The notes beneath the pieces were generated by a model. That model did not search any database, was not told where the DNA came from, and saw only the letters and a list, made by a program, of their open reading frames with translations. Below are positions 23,518 through 31,174 of a stretch of 35,801 bases of DNA, piece after piece. Origin of the DNA: Eubacterium sp. (GTDB lineage Bacteria > Bacillota > Clostridia > Lachnospirales > Lachnospiraceae); contig JAGABX010000002.1 of NCBI GenBank assembly GCA_017614395.1, positions 1 through 35,801 on the forward strand, read 5' to 3'. A program made the position numbers and the translations under genes. Position 1 is the first letter of the stretch. The number at the start of each line of letters is the position of its first letter.

Positions 23518-23819
23518 TACGAATCGGTCAGATATCAAAGGTCGACGCTGCCAACGGAATGGCGCAGGTCGTTTATGAGGATCAGGATGATCTGACTACA
23601 GAGCTTTTACCGATACTGCAGCCGTTTGCGAAATTGATAACAAAAGACCACACGGGTCCGGTAGAGCACAAACATCAGATTATGTTTGACCCACCAGAAG
23701 TCGGCGAATTCGTAGTTGTGGGGCACACGAACAATAATCCATCCAGGGGCGTCATCCTCGGGCGGTATTGGAACGAGGCAAATCCACCGGCAGAACCTAA
23801 GGAGGGATACCATGGCTAA
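23514..23819 (+). CDS. baseplate assembly protein V/spike-like
   Basis: The 101-residue protein overlaps the previous stop. It has the OB-fold-type pattern I-G-Q-I-S-K-V-D-A-A-N-G-M-A-Q-V-V-Y-E-D and P-P-E-V-G-E-F-V-V-V-G-H-T, then G-V-I-L-G-R-Y-W-N, seen in gpV/VgrG-type spike bases. It is shorter than P2 gpV (211), lacking the spike beta-helix, so the spike tip may be elsewhere. Confidence 0.82.
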   Translation: MIRIGQISKVDAANGMAQVVYEDQDDLTTELLPILQPFAKLITKDHTGPVEHKHQIMFDPPEVGEFVVVGHTNNNPSRGVILGRYWNEANPPAEPKEGYHG

Positions 23820-24330
23820 AAAAAAGAAAACAACGATCCGTGTCAAGCGCTATGTTTACGTCACGAAAACAGTCGTAAAGAAGCCAAAACAGGACAATCC
23901 GACCACATCAACAGCAACATCAACGAATATCGGCGAGTTTGCAGGACTGACATTTGCCGTAAAGCTGAAGGAAGACGGGAGCCCAAAAGTGCTATCGCCT
24001 AACGACATCAATCAGAATATATCATCCAACTGGGCAGAGCATCAGATCATCGGAAGAAAGCGACCGAAAAGCGAGTTCATCGGCGCAAACTCCAGGACAC
24101 TGTCAATGACGATCACAGTTGATTACATGTTAGGCTACAAGCCACACACGATTCTGCACAAACTGAATAAGTTTTGCGAGACAGGGAAAGTGGGCAAGTT
24201 CAAGCTGGGAACACACCAGATTGGCTCAGAGTGGAAAATTACGAATTTGAGCGAGCCATTCGAGAAGATCTGGAAAAATGGTCAGTTGACAAAAGCATCA
24301 GCTGAACTGGAGCTGACATCATACGATTGA
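23812..24330 (+). CDS. tail protein U, P2 gpU-like
   Basis: ATG 23812 follows AAGGAGGG; earlier in-frame starts overlap gpV. After a basic N-terminus (M-A-K-K-K-K-T-T-I-R-V-K-R-Y), residues 45-170 show the gpU pattern: L-T-F-A-V-K-L, S-S-N-W-A-E-H-Q-I-I-G-R-K-R-P, M-L-G-Y-K-P, G-S-E-W-K-I-T-N-L-S-E-P. Members of this family belong to the baseplate or tail tip of P2-like phages. Confidence 0.85.
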   Translation: MAKKKKTTIRVKRYVYVTKTVVKKPKQDNPTTSTATSTNIGEFAGLTFAVKLKEDGSPKVLSPNDINQNISSNWAEHQIIGRKRPKSEFIGANSRTLSMTITVDYMLGYKPHTILHKLNKFCETGKVGKFKLGTHQIGSEWKITNLSEPFEKIWKNGQLTKASAELELTSYD

Positions 24331-24338
24331 GGTGAAAT

Positions 24339-24707
24339 ATGTATCTGAACAACATAGTAGTAAATGCTGACGGCGAGAATCAGGAAACAGTGGCTGAGAT
24401 AGTGGCCGGTATCAAATTTCTGCTTCAGACGCCGACAGGGAAATATCCGATGAACCGTGATTTTGGAATCAATCAGAATCTGCAGGATAAACCTGTATCA
24501 TCGGTTCAGAGCCTCCTTGCCATAGAGATTAAGGACAAAATCGAGAGATATGAGCCACGGGTAGAGGTAACGGATGTGTCATTTGAATATGACGAGACAT
24601 CAGGCATCTTATCACCGATCATCGAGATTGACCTCATATCTGTCGAAGAGGGCGAAGATGAGGAATACCGGGACGAGGATTTCTACGACGATGAGGATGA
24701 AGTATAG
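24339..24707 (+). CDS. baseplate wedge protein W, gp25-like
   Basis: The 122-residue protein carries the gp25/gpW pattern: E-I-V-A-G-I-K-F-L-L-Q-T-P-T-G-K-Y-P-M-N-R-D-F-G is its core, followed by I-E-I-K-D-K-I-E-R-Y-E-P-R-V. These form the wedge that holds the sheath to the baseplate; no lysozyme activity is needed. The acidic tail (E-D-E-E-Y-R-D-E-D-F-Y-D-D-E-D-E) is unusual in its density. Confidence 0.88.
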   Translation: MYLNNIVVNADGENQETVAEIVAGIKFLLQTPTGKYPMNRDFGINQNLQDKPVSSVQSLLAIEIKDKIERYEPRVEVTDVSFEYDETSGILSPIIEIDLISVEEGEDEEYRDEDFYDDEDEV

Positions 24708-24716
24708 GAGGAAAAC

Positions 24717-25868
24717 ATGCAATCACAGATTCAAAATTACCCAGATGTGGATTTTATCGAGGGGCAGACACTCGAACAGGCAATAGCTGATGGAGAAGCA
24801 ATTTGGATCGCAAAGTGGAAAGAGTGTACCGGCGAGGACATTCAGCTGCACAAGACCGATGAGGAAAAAATCTTGATAGACACGGTGGCGTACATATTCT
24901 ATTGCGTTTGCAAGAATATTGATAATGCCGGAAAGATGAACTTGCTAAAGTATTCCATGAATAATTTTCTCGATGAGCTCGGTGCCAGATGCGGCGTAAT
25001 AAGGCTTGCGGCATCCCCGGCGCAGACCACAGTTAAATTCACATTGACAGAAGCACAGGCTGAGGATTATACGATTCCGGAGGGAACGAGGGTATCTGCC
25101 TCGTCCATGGATGATATTTATTTTGAGACACCGGAGGATGTGGTTATTCCGGTCGGAGAGACAGAAACGGATATCATCTGCGTATGCACGACAGATGGAG
25201 ACGCCGGCAACGATATCGAGGTCGGCGTTATCGACGAGTTAATCGACGCTCTTCCTTATATCGATTCTGTATCAAACATAAAGAAATCCGACGGCGGGTC
25301 AGACACAGAGGATGATGATGCGCTCGCGGAACGGATATTCTACGCACCGAGCACATATTCCACGGCCGGTACCGAGGATTCCTATATCTTTCATGCAAAA
25401 TCAGCATCGCAACTGGTTGGAGATGTAAGGGTATTCTCCCCACAGCCATGCTACGTCACGATCGTCATCACATCAAGAAGGACAGGGGTACCGACGCAGG
25501 AATTGATCAATATTGTTACGAGCTATCTGAATGAAAGAACAAGAAAGGTTCTGAGCGACCGATTCACAGTGACTGGTCCTGATACGGTACAGTTTGACGT
25601 AACGATGACCTATCACATCTCATACGACAACCAGAAGTATGAGGAGGCTTTGAAACAGCGCATTGAGGAATCGGTAGCTGAATACATCAGCTGGCAAACG
25701 ACAAAGATCGGGCGTAACATCACACCGACAAAATTGATTCAGTTAGCCATGGAGGCAGGTGCGTCGAGAGTAGAGTTATCTTATCCGGAGTGGGCAGATG
25801 TCGATGAGGATGAGATCGCTGTACTTGATAACATGTCAATAACCTACGGAGGGCTCGAAAATGACTAA
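24717..25868 (+). CDS. baseplate protein J
   Basis: AGGAGG precedes ATG 24717. The 383-residue protein shows gpJ features: G-A-R-C-G-V-I-R-L, Y-T-I-P-E-G-T-R-V-S, G-D-A-G-N-D-I, S-N-I-K-K-S-D-G-G-S-D-T-E-D-D-D-A-L-A-E-R-I-F in sequence, and P-T-K-L-I-Q-L-A-M-E-A-G. It forms the outer baseplate wedge. It overlaps the next gene by eight bases. Confidence 0.93.
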   Translation: MQSQIQNYPDVDFIEGQTLEQAIADGEAIWIAKWKECTGEDIQLHKTDEEKILIDTVAYIFYCVCKNIDNAGKMNLLKYSMNNFLDELGARCGVIRLAASPAQTTVKFTLTEAQAEDYTIPEGTRVSASSMDDIYFETPEDVVIPVGETETDIICVCTTDGDAGNDIEVGVIDELIDALPYIDSVSNIKKSDGGSDTEDDDALAERIFYAPSTYSTAGTEDSYIFHAKSASQLVGDVRVFSPQPCYVTIVITSRRTGVPTQELINIVTSYLNERTRKVLSDRFTVTGPDTVQFDVTMTYHISYDNQKYEEALKQRIEESVAEYISWQTTKIGRNITPTKLIQLAMEAGASRVELSYPEWADVDEDEIAVLDNMSITYGGLEND

Positions 25869-26451
25869 CTATGACACCCTCGACAAAGGATACAAGGGTA
25901 TATTCGATATCACTCTCGAGGATATGATAGGCAGCGGTACCATAAGGGAGCAATGCCTATCAGCTGTGGTGACGCATTATCTGCAGCAGCTCAAAAGATA
26001 CACGGAGAATATCTACATCTATTCGTGCATCGAGAACTTGCCGGATCACATCCTCGATTATTTAGCCATCGAGTTTGACTTGCCATATTACGAGGACTCC
26101 CTTGACAGGGATACCAAGATCCGTCTGCTTAAAGAGGGCTTTAACTGGCGCCGGACAGCTGGTACCGTGGCCGGAGTCGAAACACTGGCACAAAAGATGT
26201 TTGGCGAGGGAAGAGTCACAGAATGGTATGAGTACGGGGGTGATCCGGGGAAATTTAAAATCACAACGAACGCACCGTTAGTTGAGGATATGGAGGAGTT
26301 TTTTCGAGTCCTGTTACGGAAAGAAAAGAATGTGAAGAGCTGGCTCGAGTACATCGAGATCATCCGCGATGTGTCAGGAGCCGTATCAATGGGAGGCTTT
26401 ATTCATCAGAGGTATTCATGCAATACGATCGGATGTGAGCCGCTTGATTAA
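25861..26451 (+). CDS. tail protein I
   Basis: The 196-residue protein starts inside gene J. It contains P-D-H-I-L-D-Y-L-A-I-E-F-D, Y-E-D-S-L-D-R-D-T-K-I-R-L, W-R-R-T-A-G-T-V-A-G-V-E, and G-R-V-T-E-W-Y-E-Y-G-G, all typical of P2 gpI. It links the baseplate J ring to the fibre. A clear AAGGAGG follows for the next gene. Confidence 0.92.
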   Translation: MTNYDTLDKGYKGIFDITLEDMIGSGTIREQCLSAVVTHYLQQLKRYTENIYIYSCIENLPDHILDYLAIEFDLPYYEDSLDRDTKIRLLKEGFNWRRTAGTVAGVETLAQKMFGEGRVTEWYEYGGDPGKFKITTNAPLVEDMEEFFRVLLRKEKNVKSWLEYIEIIRDVSGAVSMGGFIHQRYSCNTIGCEPLD

Positions 26452-26465
26452 GGAGGAAAGAGAGA

Positions 26466-27248
26466 ATGGCAAGTTTTCAGAATTTAGTAATCACAGACGC
26501 AGGACTGGCACTCATGGCGGATCTGATTGAGGATGAAGACTCTATACAGTTCGCTTACGTATCAATCGGTGACGGATCCTATTCAGCAAGCGAAAAGACA
26601 CAGTCGGCATTGAAACAAAGGACATCGCTCAAAAGCCAGAGGCAGGATTACGATGTGTCGAAAATTGAACCGACGGCAGCCAATCAGGTAAGGCTAAAGA
26701 CGCTTCTATCCAATTATGATCCGGAATCACACACCGCTCTTTTTGCAGAGGGATTCTATGTCAATGAGTTGGGTGTGTATGCGAGACCGGCATCCGGAGG
26801 AACGGCAGTTTTGTTTGCGATCACGGTTACAACTCAGGCTCAGGGTGATTATCTGCCACACTTCGATGGAGAAAACCCGGTCGAAATGGTACAGGATGTT
26901 TTGGTGTTCGTAAAGAACGACCTGCAGGTTGATGTGACATATTCCGAATCGGCATTCGCCCTGGTTGCAGATGTAGTACAGTCAGAATTTGAGTTAGCAT
27001 ATGGACTCGTAAACAGCACGGCAACAATCCGAAAAGATTCCGGCGACACGATAGTAACAAGAACCGACACGGACAATTCTATCACAGCCGTCACAAGAAT
27101 CCACAAAACCTCATCAACGGTAACAACCGTCACCTGTACCGTCACACCGACGGCCGGCGATTATCAATATATAAAGACAACAGTCCTTGAAAAAGTGACA
27201 GGCGGTACAGACATAACGGGAAGTTACGAACGAAGATTAAAATCATAA
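26466..27248 (+). CDS. tail fibre protein, P2 gpH-like N-terminal type
   Basis: The 260-residue protein begins F-Q-N-L-V-I-T-D-A-G-L-A-L-M-A and F-A-Y-V-S-I-G-D-G-S-Y, the domain that attaches fibres to gpI in P2-like phages, with E-G-F-Y-V-N-E-L-G-V-Y-A later. It is too short for a full fibre and ends in a Thr-rich beta domain. It may act as an adaptor carrying the DGR-diversified protein encoded next. Confidence 0.85.
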   Translation: MASFQNLVITDAGLALMADLIEDEDSIQFAYVSIGDGSYSASEKTQSALKQRTSLKSQRQDYDVSKIEPTAANQVRLKTLLSNYDPESHTALFAEGFYVNELGVYARPASGGTAVLFAITVTTQAQGDYLPHFDGENPVEMVQDVLVFVKNDLQVDVTYSESAFALVADVVQSEFELAYGLVNSTATIRKDSGDTIVTRTDTDNSITAVTRIHKTSSTVTTVTCTVTPTAGDYQYIKTTVLEKVTGGTDITGSYERRLKS

Positions 27249-27258
27249 GGAGGGAAAC

Positions 27259-28731
27259 ATGGACGCATTTGCAGAGGCACAATATGTCATCGAGGAGCTG
27301 ACAGAGGTCATCGAGAATCATTCAGGCGGGGGCGGTAACATTTCCGTACTCCAAGTGACAACGCACAACGCTGACTGGATCGGCGAGACGATCACGGCAA
27401 CAAACGGAGTGGAAACAGTGACCGGGACACTGACCAGTGTTGCACCGGCACTAACACCGACCGGATATTGTACACTTCAGGTACATTATATCGGGTCGTA
27501 CAATCTGACGGTTGATGATATCACAGAGAAAGTCATCGTGATGGATCTTGGTGAAGTCAAAGCCGTGGACATGGAGCCGTATCACATCTATGGTTACAAG
27601 AAAGCCAAAAACGACTCAAACCCATACACAAGAGTGACATACACAGACGGCGCAGAGAACTTTACGCCGCTCACAAGAGATTTCGATGAGGATACGACAG
27701 ATCTCGGGAGCTGGGAGGGTACATTTATCCTTGACGCATTCCGTCCGTTGATGCTGTCATTTTCCGGCGATGTGGTTTATGAGTTGGATCATCAAGATCA
27801 GAGAAAGAGACTGGACGGACAGGCATCCGACATCTCAAACACATCATTCAACGGAAATGCGATGGTTGGCGTCAAGACGCTGTGGTTTTATCGATACGAA
27901 GACACAGCGTATGAGTACGTAAAAATCGCAGACAAAAAGATCGATTCTAATTACAAGGCCCATGCTCATACAGCAAATGATGGTGAGACAATCCTCGACG
28001 AGGTATATCTGCCTATGTTTGAGGGCGCAAGCATCAACGGAAAGGTGCGTAGCCTTGCCGGTCAGACTCCGATGAACTCTGAGACGGGATCAACGGAAAA
28101 AACACAGATTGAGGCAAACGGCAGCGGTTGGCAGTTTGACGATCATTCAAATCATGAGATGATCCGGGATGTGCTGACGCTTCTGGGAAAATCAACAAAC
28201 GGCGATGCGGTATTTGGCAAGGGTCACAATTCCGGAGGATCCGGAGCGGCAAGTCTGCTGACAACCGGAACCAAGAAGGACAAGGGTATGTTCTCTTGCA
28301 AGAATAATAATGATGCAGTTAAAGTGCTGTGGCTTGAGAACTACTGGGGTGATCGCTGGGATCGAACCTATGGAGCAATCTATGACACTGCAGGCGTGCT
28401 GAAAATCAAGATGTTTCCTCCGTACAACACGGATGGCACAGGATACAGAAACACCGGTGTAACCATATCAGGAACATCAGGAGGGTACATCTCAGAGACC
28501 ACGATGACAGAATATGGTATGTTGCCAAAGGTGGTATCCGGATCAGAATCGACGTTCGAGTGTGACGGATGCTGGTGGAATACCACGCAGGTAAACTTCT
28601 CGCTGCGTGGCGGCTGCTGCGACGACGGCTCGCGTTGCGGCTTTTCGTCCTGGCTCGTGTACGCTCTGTTCTCGAACGCGGACTGGCCCGTCGGGCCCTC
28701 GCTTTCTTATAAGCGCCCTGTCGCCGCGTAG
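27259..28731 (+). CDS. DGR-diversified receptor-binding protein (C-type-lectin-like end)
   Basis: AAGGAGGG precedes ATG 27259. The 490-residue protein has a short helical start (A-E-A-Q-Y-V-I-E-E-L), a beta-rich middle, and a C-terminal formylglycine/C-lectin-like region of about 160 residues ending with L-R-G-G, C-G-F-S-S-W, F-S-N-A-D-W, V-G-P-S-L-S-Y. Codons 446-484 form the variable repeat, nearly identical to the template downstream except at template adenines. It should sit at the fibre tip and decide host range. Variable residues include Cys453, Asp455, Asp456, Arg459, Ser464, Leu466, Tyr468, Ala469, Asp474, Pro476, Val477 and Leu480. Confidence 0.92.
   Translation: MDAFAEAQYVIEELTEVIENHSGGGGNISVLQVTTHNADWIGETITATNGVETVTGTLTSVAPALTPTGYCTLQVHYIGSYNLTVDDITEKVIVMDLGEVKAVDMEPYHIYGYKKAKNDSNPYTRVTYTDGAENFTPLTRDFDEDTTDLGSWEGTFILDAFRPLMLSFSGDVVYELDHQDQRKRLDGQASDISNTSFNGNAMVGVKTLWFYRYEDTAYEYVKIADKKIDSNYKAHAHTANDGETILDEVYLPMFEGASINGKVRSLAGQTPMNSETGSTEKTQIEANGSGWQFDDHSNHEMIRDVLTLLGKSTNGDAVFGKGHNSGGSGAASLLTTGTKKDKGMFSCKNNNDAVKVLWLENYWGDRWDRTYGAIYDTAGVLKIKMFPPYNTDGTGYRNTGVTISGTSGGYISETTMTEYGMLPKVVSGSESTFECDGCWWNTTQVNFSLRGGCCDDGSRCGFSSWLVYALFSNADWPVGPSLSYKRPVAA
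28596..28710 (+). repeat. DGR variable repeat (VR)
   Basis: This 115-bp stretch aligns to 28828-28942 without gaps. I count 16 mismatches, each at an adenine of the template (23 adenines in all); the 92 other bases are identical. Identity stops abruptly at 28710. It encodes the end of the receptor-binding protein. Confidence 0.95.
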
Positions 28732-28779
28732 CGGTAAGCAGGGGATGCGGGGGTGCAACCCCCGCGTGGCGTAAGCCAC
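28724..28779. other. tandem hairpins between VR and TR
   Basis: Three inverted repeats follow VR. CCGC-GTA-GCGG (28724-28734) contains the stop codon. GCGGGGGT/ACCCCCGC (28747-28765) is a perfect 8-bp stem with a GCA loop. GTGGC/GCCAC (28766-28779) closes on a GTAA tetraloop. DGRs are known to use a GC-rich hairpin or cruciform after the target to raise retrohoming, so the middle one is the likely functional element. Confidence 0.72.
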
Positions 28780-28827
28780 AACACAAAGATAAAAATAACA
28801 GGGGCTTATGGGTGCGCTTCGGCCGGT

Positions 28828-28942
28828 CTTCTCGCTGCGTGGCGGCAACTGCAACAACGGCTCGCATTGCGGCTTTTCGTACTGGAACGTGAACAATCTG
28901 TTCTCGAACGCGAACTGGAACATCGGGCCCTCGCATTCTTAT
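28828..28942 (+). repeat. DGR template repeat (TR)
   Basis: This is the invariant copy of VR. Nine of its codons are AAC or AAT, which can change to many residues but never to a stop when only A is altered, a hallmark of DGR templates. It is readable in frame from ATG 28808 to a stop at 28966, but has only a weak ribosome site and is presumably an RNA template. Confidence 0.95.
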
Positions 28943-29073
28943 CAATTATTCGCAATGTACCCATAGGTCATTACCCCACAGATCGTTGAAACACGATTAG
29001 TTTCGAGGGAAAATTAAGCTGTGCAGGGAGTGGTTAGTAGGAAACGAAAATCACTTAGGCGATAAGAAAGATA
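28943..29073 (+). ncRNA. TR-RT spacer, probable part of the DGR template RNA
   Basis: No gene lies between TR and the reverse transcriptase. The spacer holds short inverted repeats: ATCGT/ACGAT near 28981-28996, GAAAC/GTTTC close by, and a longer-range CACAG/CTGTG pair. In the Bordetella DGR, RNA of similar length after TR folds and is needed for cDNA priming. The assignment is by analogy and position. Confidence 0.55.
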
Positions 29074-30267
29074 ATGAAAACACTGAAACATCAATACGAG
29101 GAGGCTGCCAAGGATGAGGAAATCAAAAATGCGATCATCAAAGCAGCTGAACACAAGCACAAGAGAAAGGACGTGCAGGAAACATTAGGAAACCTCGACG
29201 AAGAGACCGAAATAGTCAAGGATATGTGGCTGAATCATAGCTATATACCGACACCGTACACACCGCATATAGTGAGAGACGGCTCCAAGAATAAGACAAG
29301 ATGCATCTCCAAACCTAAATATCGATACGATCAGATCATGGCTCACGTGATAGTACAGAGAATAAAGCCGATGATTATGAAAAGTTTGTATCATCATGTA
29401 TATGGCAGTATTGAGGGCAGAGGTCAGACGCAGTTCAAGAAAGCTGTAGAGCGGTGTATCAAAAGAGATGCAAAAGGAACCAAGTATTGCGGTCAGGGTG
29501 ATGTTAAAGGTTTTTATCCGAGTATTGATCAGGATATTCTTCATAAGAAACTTGCAAGGAAGATCATCGATGATGATTTCATGATTGAGGCAGATAAGTT
29601 CATTTACCACGCGCCAAACGGTGGAATACTGTTAGGCGATCCGACAAGCGTCTGGTATGGTCATTTCTATCTGAGTGATATGGATCATTACATTACACAG
29701 ATGGATGGAGTAGATCACTATTTCAGACTGATGGACGATTTTGTAATTTTTGGATCGAACAAAAAGAAAGTGCACCGGGCGATGAATGAAATCCGCCGGT
29801 ACATGTATGAGGAGCTGCACCTCAAACTGAAATTCAATTATCAAGTATTCAGGATGGACTGGATCGACAAAGACGGAAGTCATCATGGCAGGTTTTTAGA
29901 CATCGACGGGTACCGGTTCTACAGAGACCGAGTGACATTGAGAAAAACCGTGATGATTCATGCGACAAGGAAAGTGAATGTGATTCAGAAGAGAGGATTC
30001 GCAACAGTCCATGATGCCCGTCAGATGATGAGTCACCTCGCAAGGATGAAGACCTGCGATTGTTACAATGTGTTTGAAAAATATTGTAAAGGCAAGGTAT
30101 ATCCGCAAAGGCTGCGGAAAGTAATCTCAAATCATGACAGAAAGGAGCGAGAGGATGAACTGGAAAGAAGTGGAGGGATACCAGCCGGAGAGACCATTAG
30201 AGACGGACACGGAGTCGAGCCCGACAACGGTCTATCTCCGGAGGAACATCCGGGAAATACCAAATAA
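29074..30267 (+). CDS. DGR reverse transcriptase
   Basis: The 397-residue protein contains reverse-transcriptase motifs: Q-G-D-V-K-G-F-Y-P-S-I (catalytic Asp143), G-G-I-L-L-G-D-P-T-S-V-W (motif B, 183-194), and R-L-M-D-D (Asp221, Asp222). It copies TR RNA with errors at adenines, and the cDNA replaces VR. Motif B has S-V where most DGR enzymes have S-Q, and no Avd accessory gene is seen nearby. The last 40 residues (E-D-E-L-E-R-S-G-G-I-P) are low in structure and lie over the start of the next gene. The ribosome site before ATG 29074 is weak. Confidence 0.93.
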   Translation: MKTLKHQYEEAAKDEEIKNAIIKAAEHKHKRKDVQETLGNLDEETEIVKDMWLNHSYIPTPYTPHIVRDGSKNKTRCISKPKYRYDQIMAHVIVQRIKPMIMKSLYHHVYGSIEGRGQTQFKKAVERCIKRDAKGTKYCGQGDVKGFYPSIDQDILHKKLARKIIDDDFMIEADKFIYHAPNGGILLGDPTSVWYGHFYLSDMDHYITQMDGVDHYFRLMDDFVIFGSNKKKVHRAMNEIRRYMYEELHLKLKFNYQVFRMDWIDKDGSHHGRFLDIDGYRFYRDRVTLRKTVMIHATRKVNVIQKRGFATVHDARQMMSHLARMKTCDCYNVFEKYCKGKVYPQRLRKVISNHDRKEREDELERSGGIPAGETIRDGHGVEPDNGLSPEEHPGNTK

Positions 30268-30439
30268 GGACATGGAGGGGAACGATACCGAGGAAACCCA
30301 TTGGATCTATGAGGAGTGCGAGATCAAGAAAGAGGATTTCAACGTGATCGCCCAGGCGGTGACAATCGAGAACCAAAACTTTCAGAAAGAGGTTCTCGCA
30401 GAGATACTGCTGAACCAGATCAAGGGGGGGGTGGTGTAA
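30155..30439 (+). CDS. phage protein preceding XkdX (94 aa)
   Basis: AAAGGAG precedes ATG 30155, inside the RT gene; the longer start at 30134 is less likely. The protein (Y-L-R-R-N-I-R-E-I, H-W-I-Y-E-E-C-E-I, then a helical end) resembles small proteins that commonly lie between tail fibre and XkdX genes in Firmicutes phages. Role unknown, perhaps tail- or lysis-related. The stop is followed at once by the next ATG. Confidence 0.7.
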   Translation: MNWKEVEGYQPERPLETDTESSPTTVYLRRNIREIPNKDMEGNDTEETHWIYEECEIKKEDFNVIAQAVTIENQNFQKEVLAEILLNQIKGGVV

Positions 30440-30586
30440 ATGAAATCAAGGATCTACCGGATCGCAAAGACATTTTTTGATGATGGGATATGGTCAGCTG
30501 ATGACCTGAAAGCCCTCGTAGTGAGCGGCGATCTGACAAAAAAGGAATACAAAGAAATCACCGGGAAGGCATACAAGGAGGGCTGA
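30440..30586 (+). CDS. XkdX family protein (48 aa)
   Basis: The short protein reads I-A-K-T-F-F-D-D-G-I-W-S-A-D-D-L-K and T-K-K-E-Y-K-E-I-T-G-K-A-Y, the standard XkdX pattern of Bacillus PBSX and many phages. The gene abuts the preceding stop (TAAATG). Its role is unknown, but it always lies between fibre and lysis genes. Confidence 0.88.
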   Translation: MKSRIYRIAKTFFDDGIWSADDLKALVVSGDLTKKEYKEITGKAYKEG

Positions 30587-30587
30587 T

Positions 30588-30782
30588 GTGGAAAATGAAC
30601 AGATACCATTTCCTAATGAGCTGAAGCCGGCCGAAGAGATAGCCGTGGAGCTAAGCGACATTCTGTATCGGATGGTCGACCTGCTGAAAAAGCTAATCTC
30701 AGAGCTGGCGCAGTACCGGGCGGTGGATAAGGAAGAAAAAGAAGCAGCTGAGCTGCTTGAAAAGATGGGAGGGGGTAAATAA
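30588..30782 (+). CDS. small helical protein, pre-holin (64 aa)
   Basis: The start is GTG 30588 with AAGGAGG just upstream. The product is acidic and helical (E-I-A-V-E-L-S-D-I-L-Y-R-M-V-D-L-L-K-K-L). No membrane span is evident. It shares one base with the next gene's start. Family not recognised; it may be a lysis-region chaperone or regulator. Confidence 0.62.
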   Translation: MENEQIPFPNELKPAEEIAVELSDILYRMVDLLKKLISELAQYRAVDKEEKEAAELLEKMGGGK

Positions 30783-31174
30783 TGAGTTGGGAATTTGCCA
30801 TAACCGGAACCGTCACATTGTTGGTCGGCATATTCGGGTCGACTGGATTTTGGAGTTGGAAATCAGCAAAGCGTGAAAAGGATTCAGACGTATACAAGAA
30901 GATCGATGAAATCGAGAACAAAGTCGACAAGTACATCGAGAACATGAAACGAGCAGTAATGGGGCAGACCTATGTTAATATCGTCAGGACCTGCGAGTAT
31001 TGGATTCAGAGAGGATGGGCAGAACAGGACGATATCAGAGATCTCGAACATTATATGTATGACCTTTACCGTGAATGGGGAGGGAACGGAACAGCCGAGA
31101 GGTTGTTCAACGAAGTTTGCAATCTACCACACAAGCCTCCGAAGCAGGAGGAAGAAAGGAGCGATAACAAATGA
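30782..31174 (+). CDS. membrane-anchored phage protein, lysis region (130 aa)
   Basis: The N-terminus is a hydrophobic span (I-T-G-T-V-T-L-L-V-G-I-F-G-S-T-G-F-W) of about 20 residues, then a basic stop-transfer (W-K-S-A-K-R-E-K) and a coiled region (I-D-E-I-E-N-K-V-D-K-Y-I), then a helical cytoplasmic domain. It could be a pinholin, holin regulator or spanin-like anchor. It overlaps the next gene by four bases. Confidence 0.65.
   Translation: MSWEFAITGTVTLLVGIFGSTGFWSWKSAKREKDSDVYKKIDEIENKVDKYIENMKRAVMGQTYVNIVRTCEYWIQRGWAEQDDIRDLEHYMYDLYREWGGNGTAERLFNEVCNLPHKPPKQEEERSDNK

Noticed and set aside
23812..24330. Fusion of gpV and gpU via a longer frame from 23716
   Set aside because: The longer start lies within gpV in another frame and has no ribosome site; AAGGAGGG before 23812 decides the start.
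28596..28942. CRISPR-like repeat pair
   Set aside because: Only two copies, 115 bp long, with adenine-specific differences and an adjacent reverse transcriptase: this is DGR VR/TR.
28406..28945. 179-codon minus-strand frame over VR and TR
   Set aside because: Arginine-rich shadow of the GC-rich repeats; the plus-strand target gene and template explain the region.
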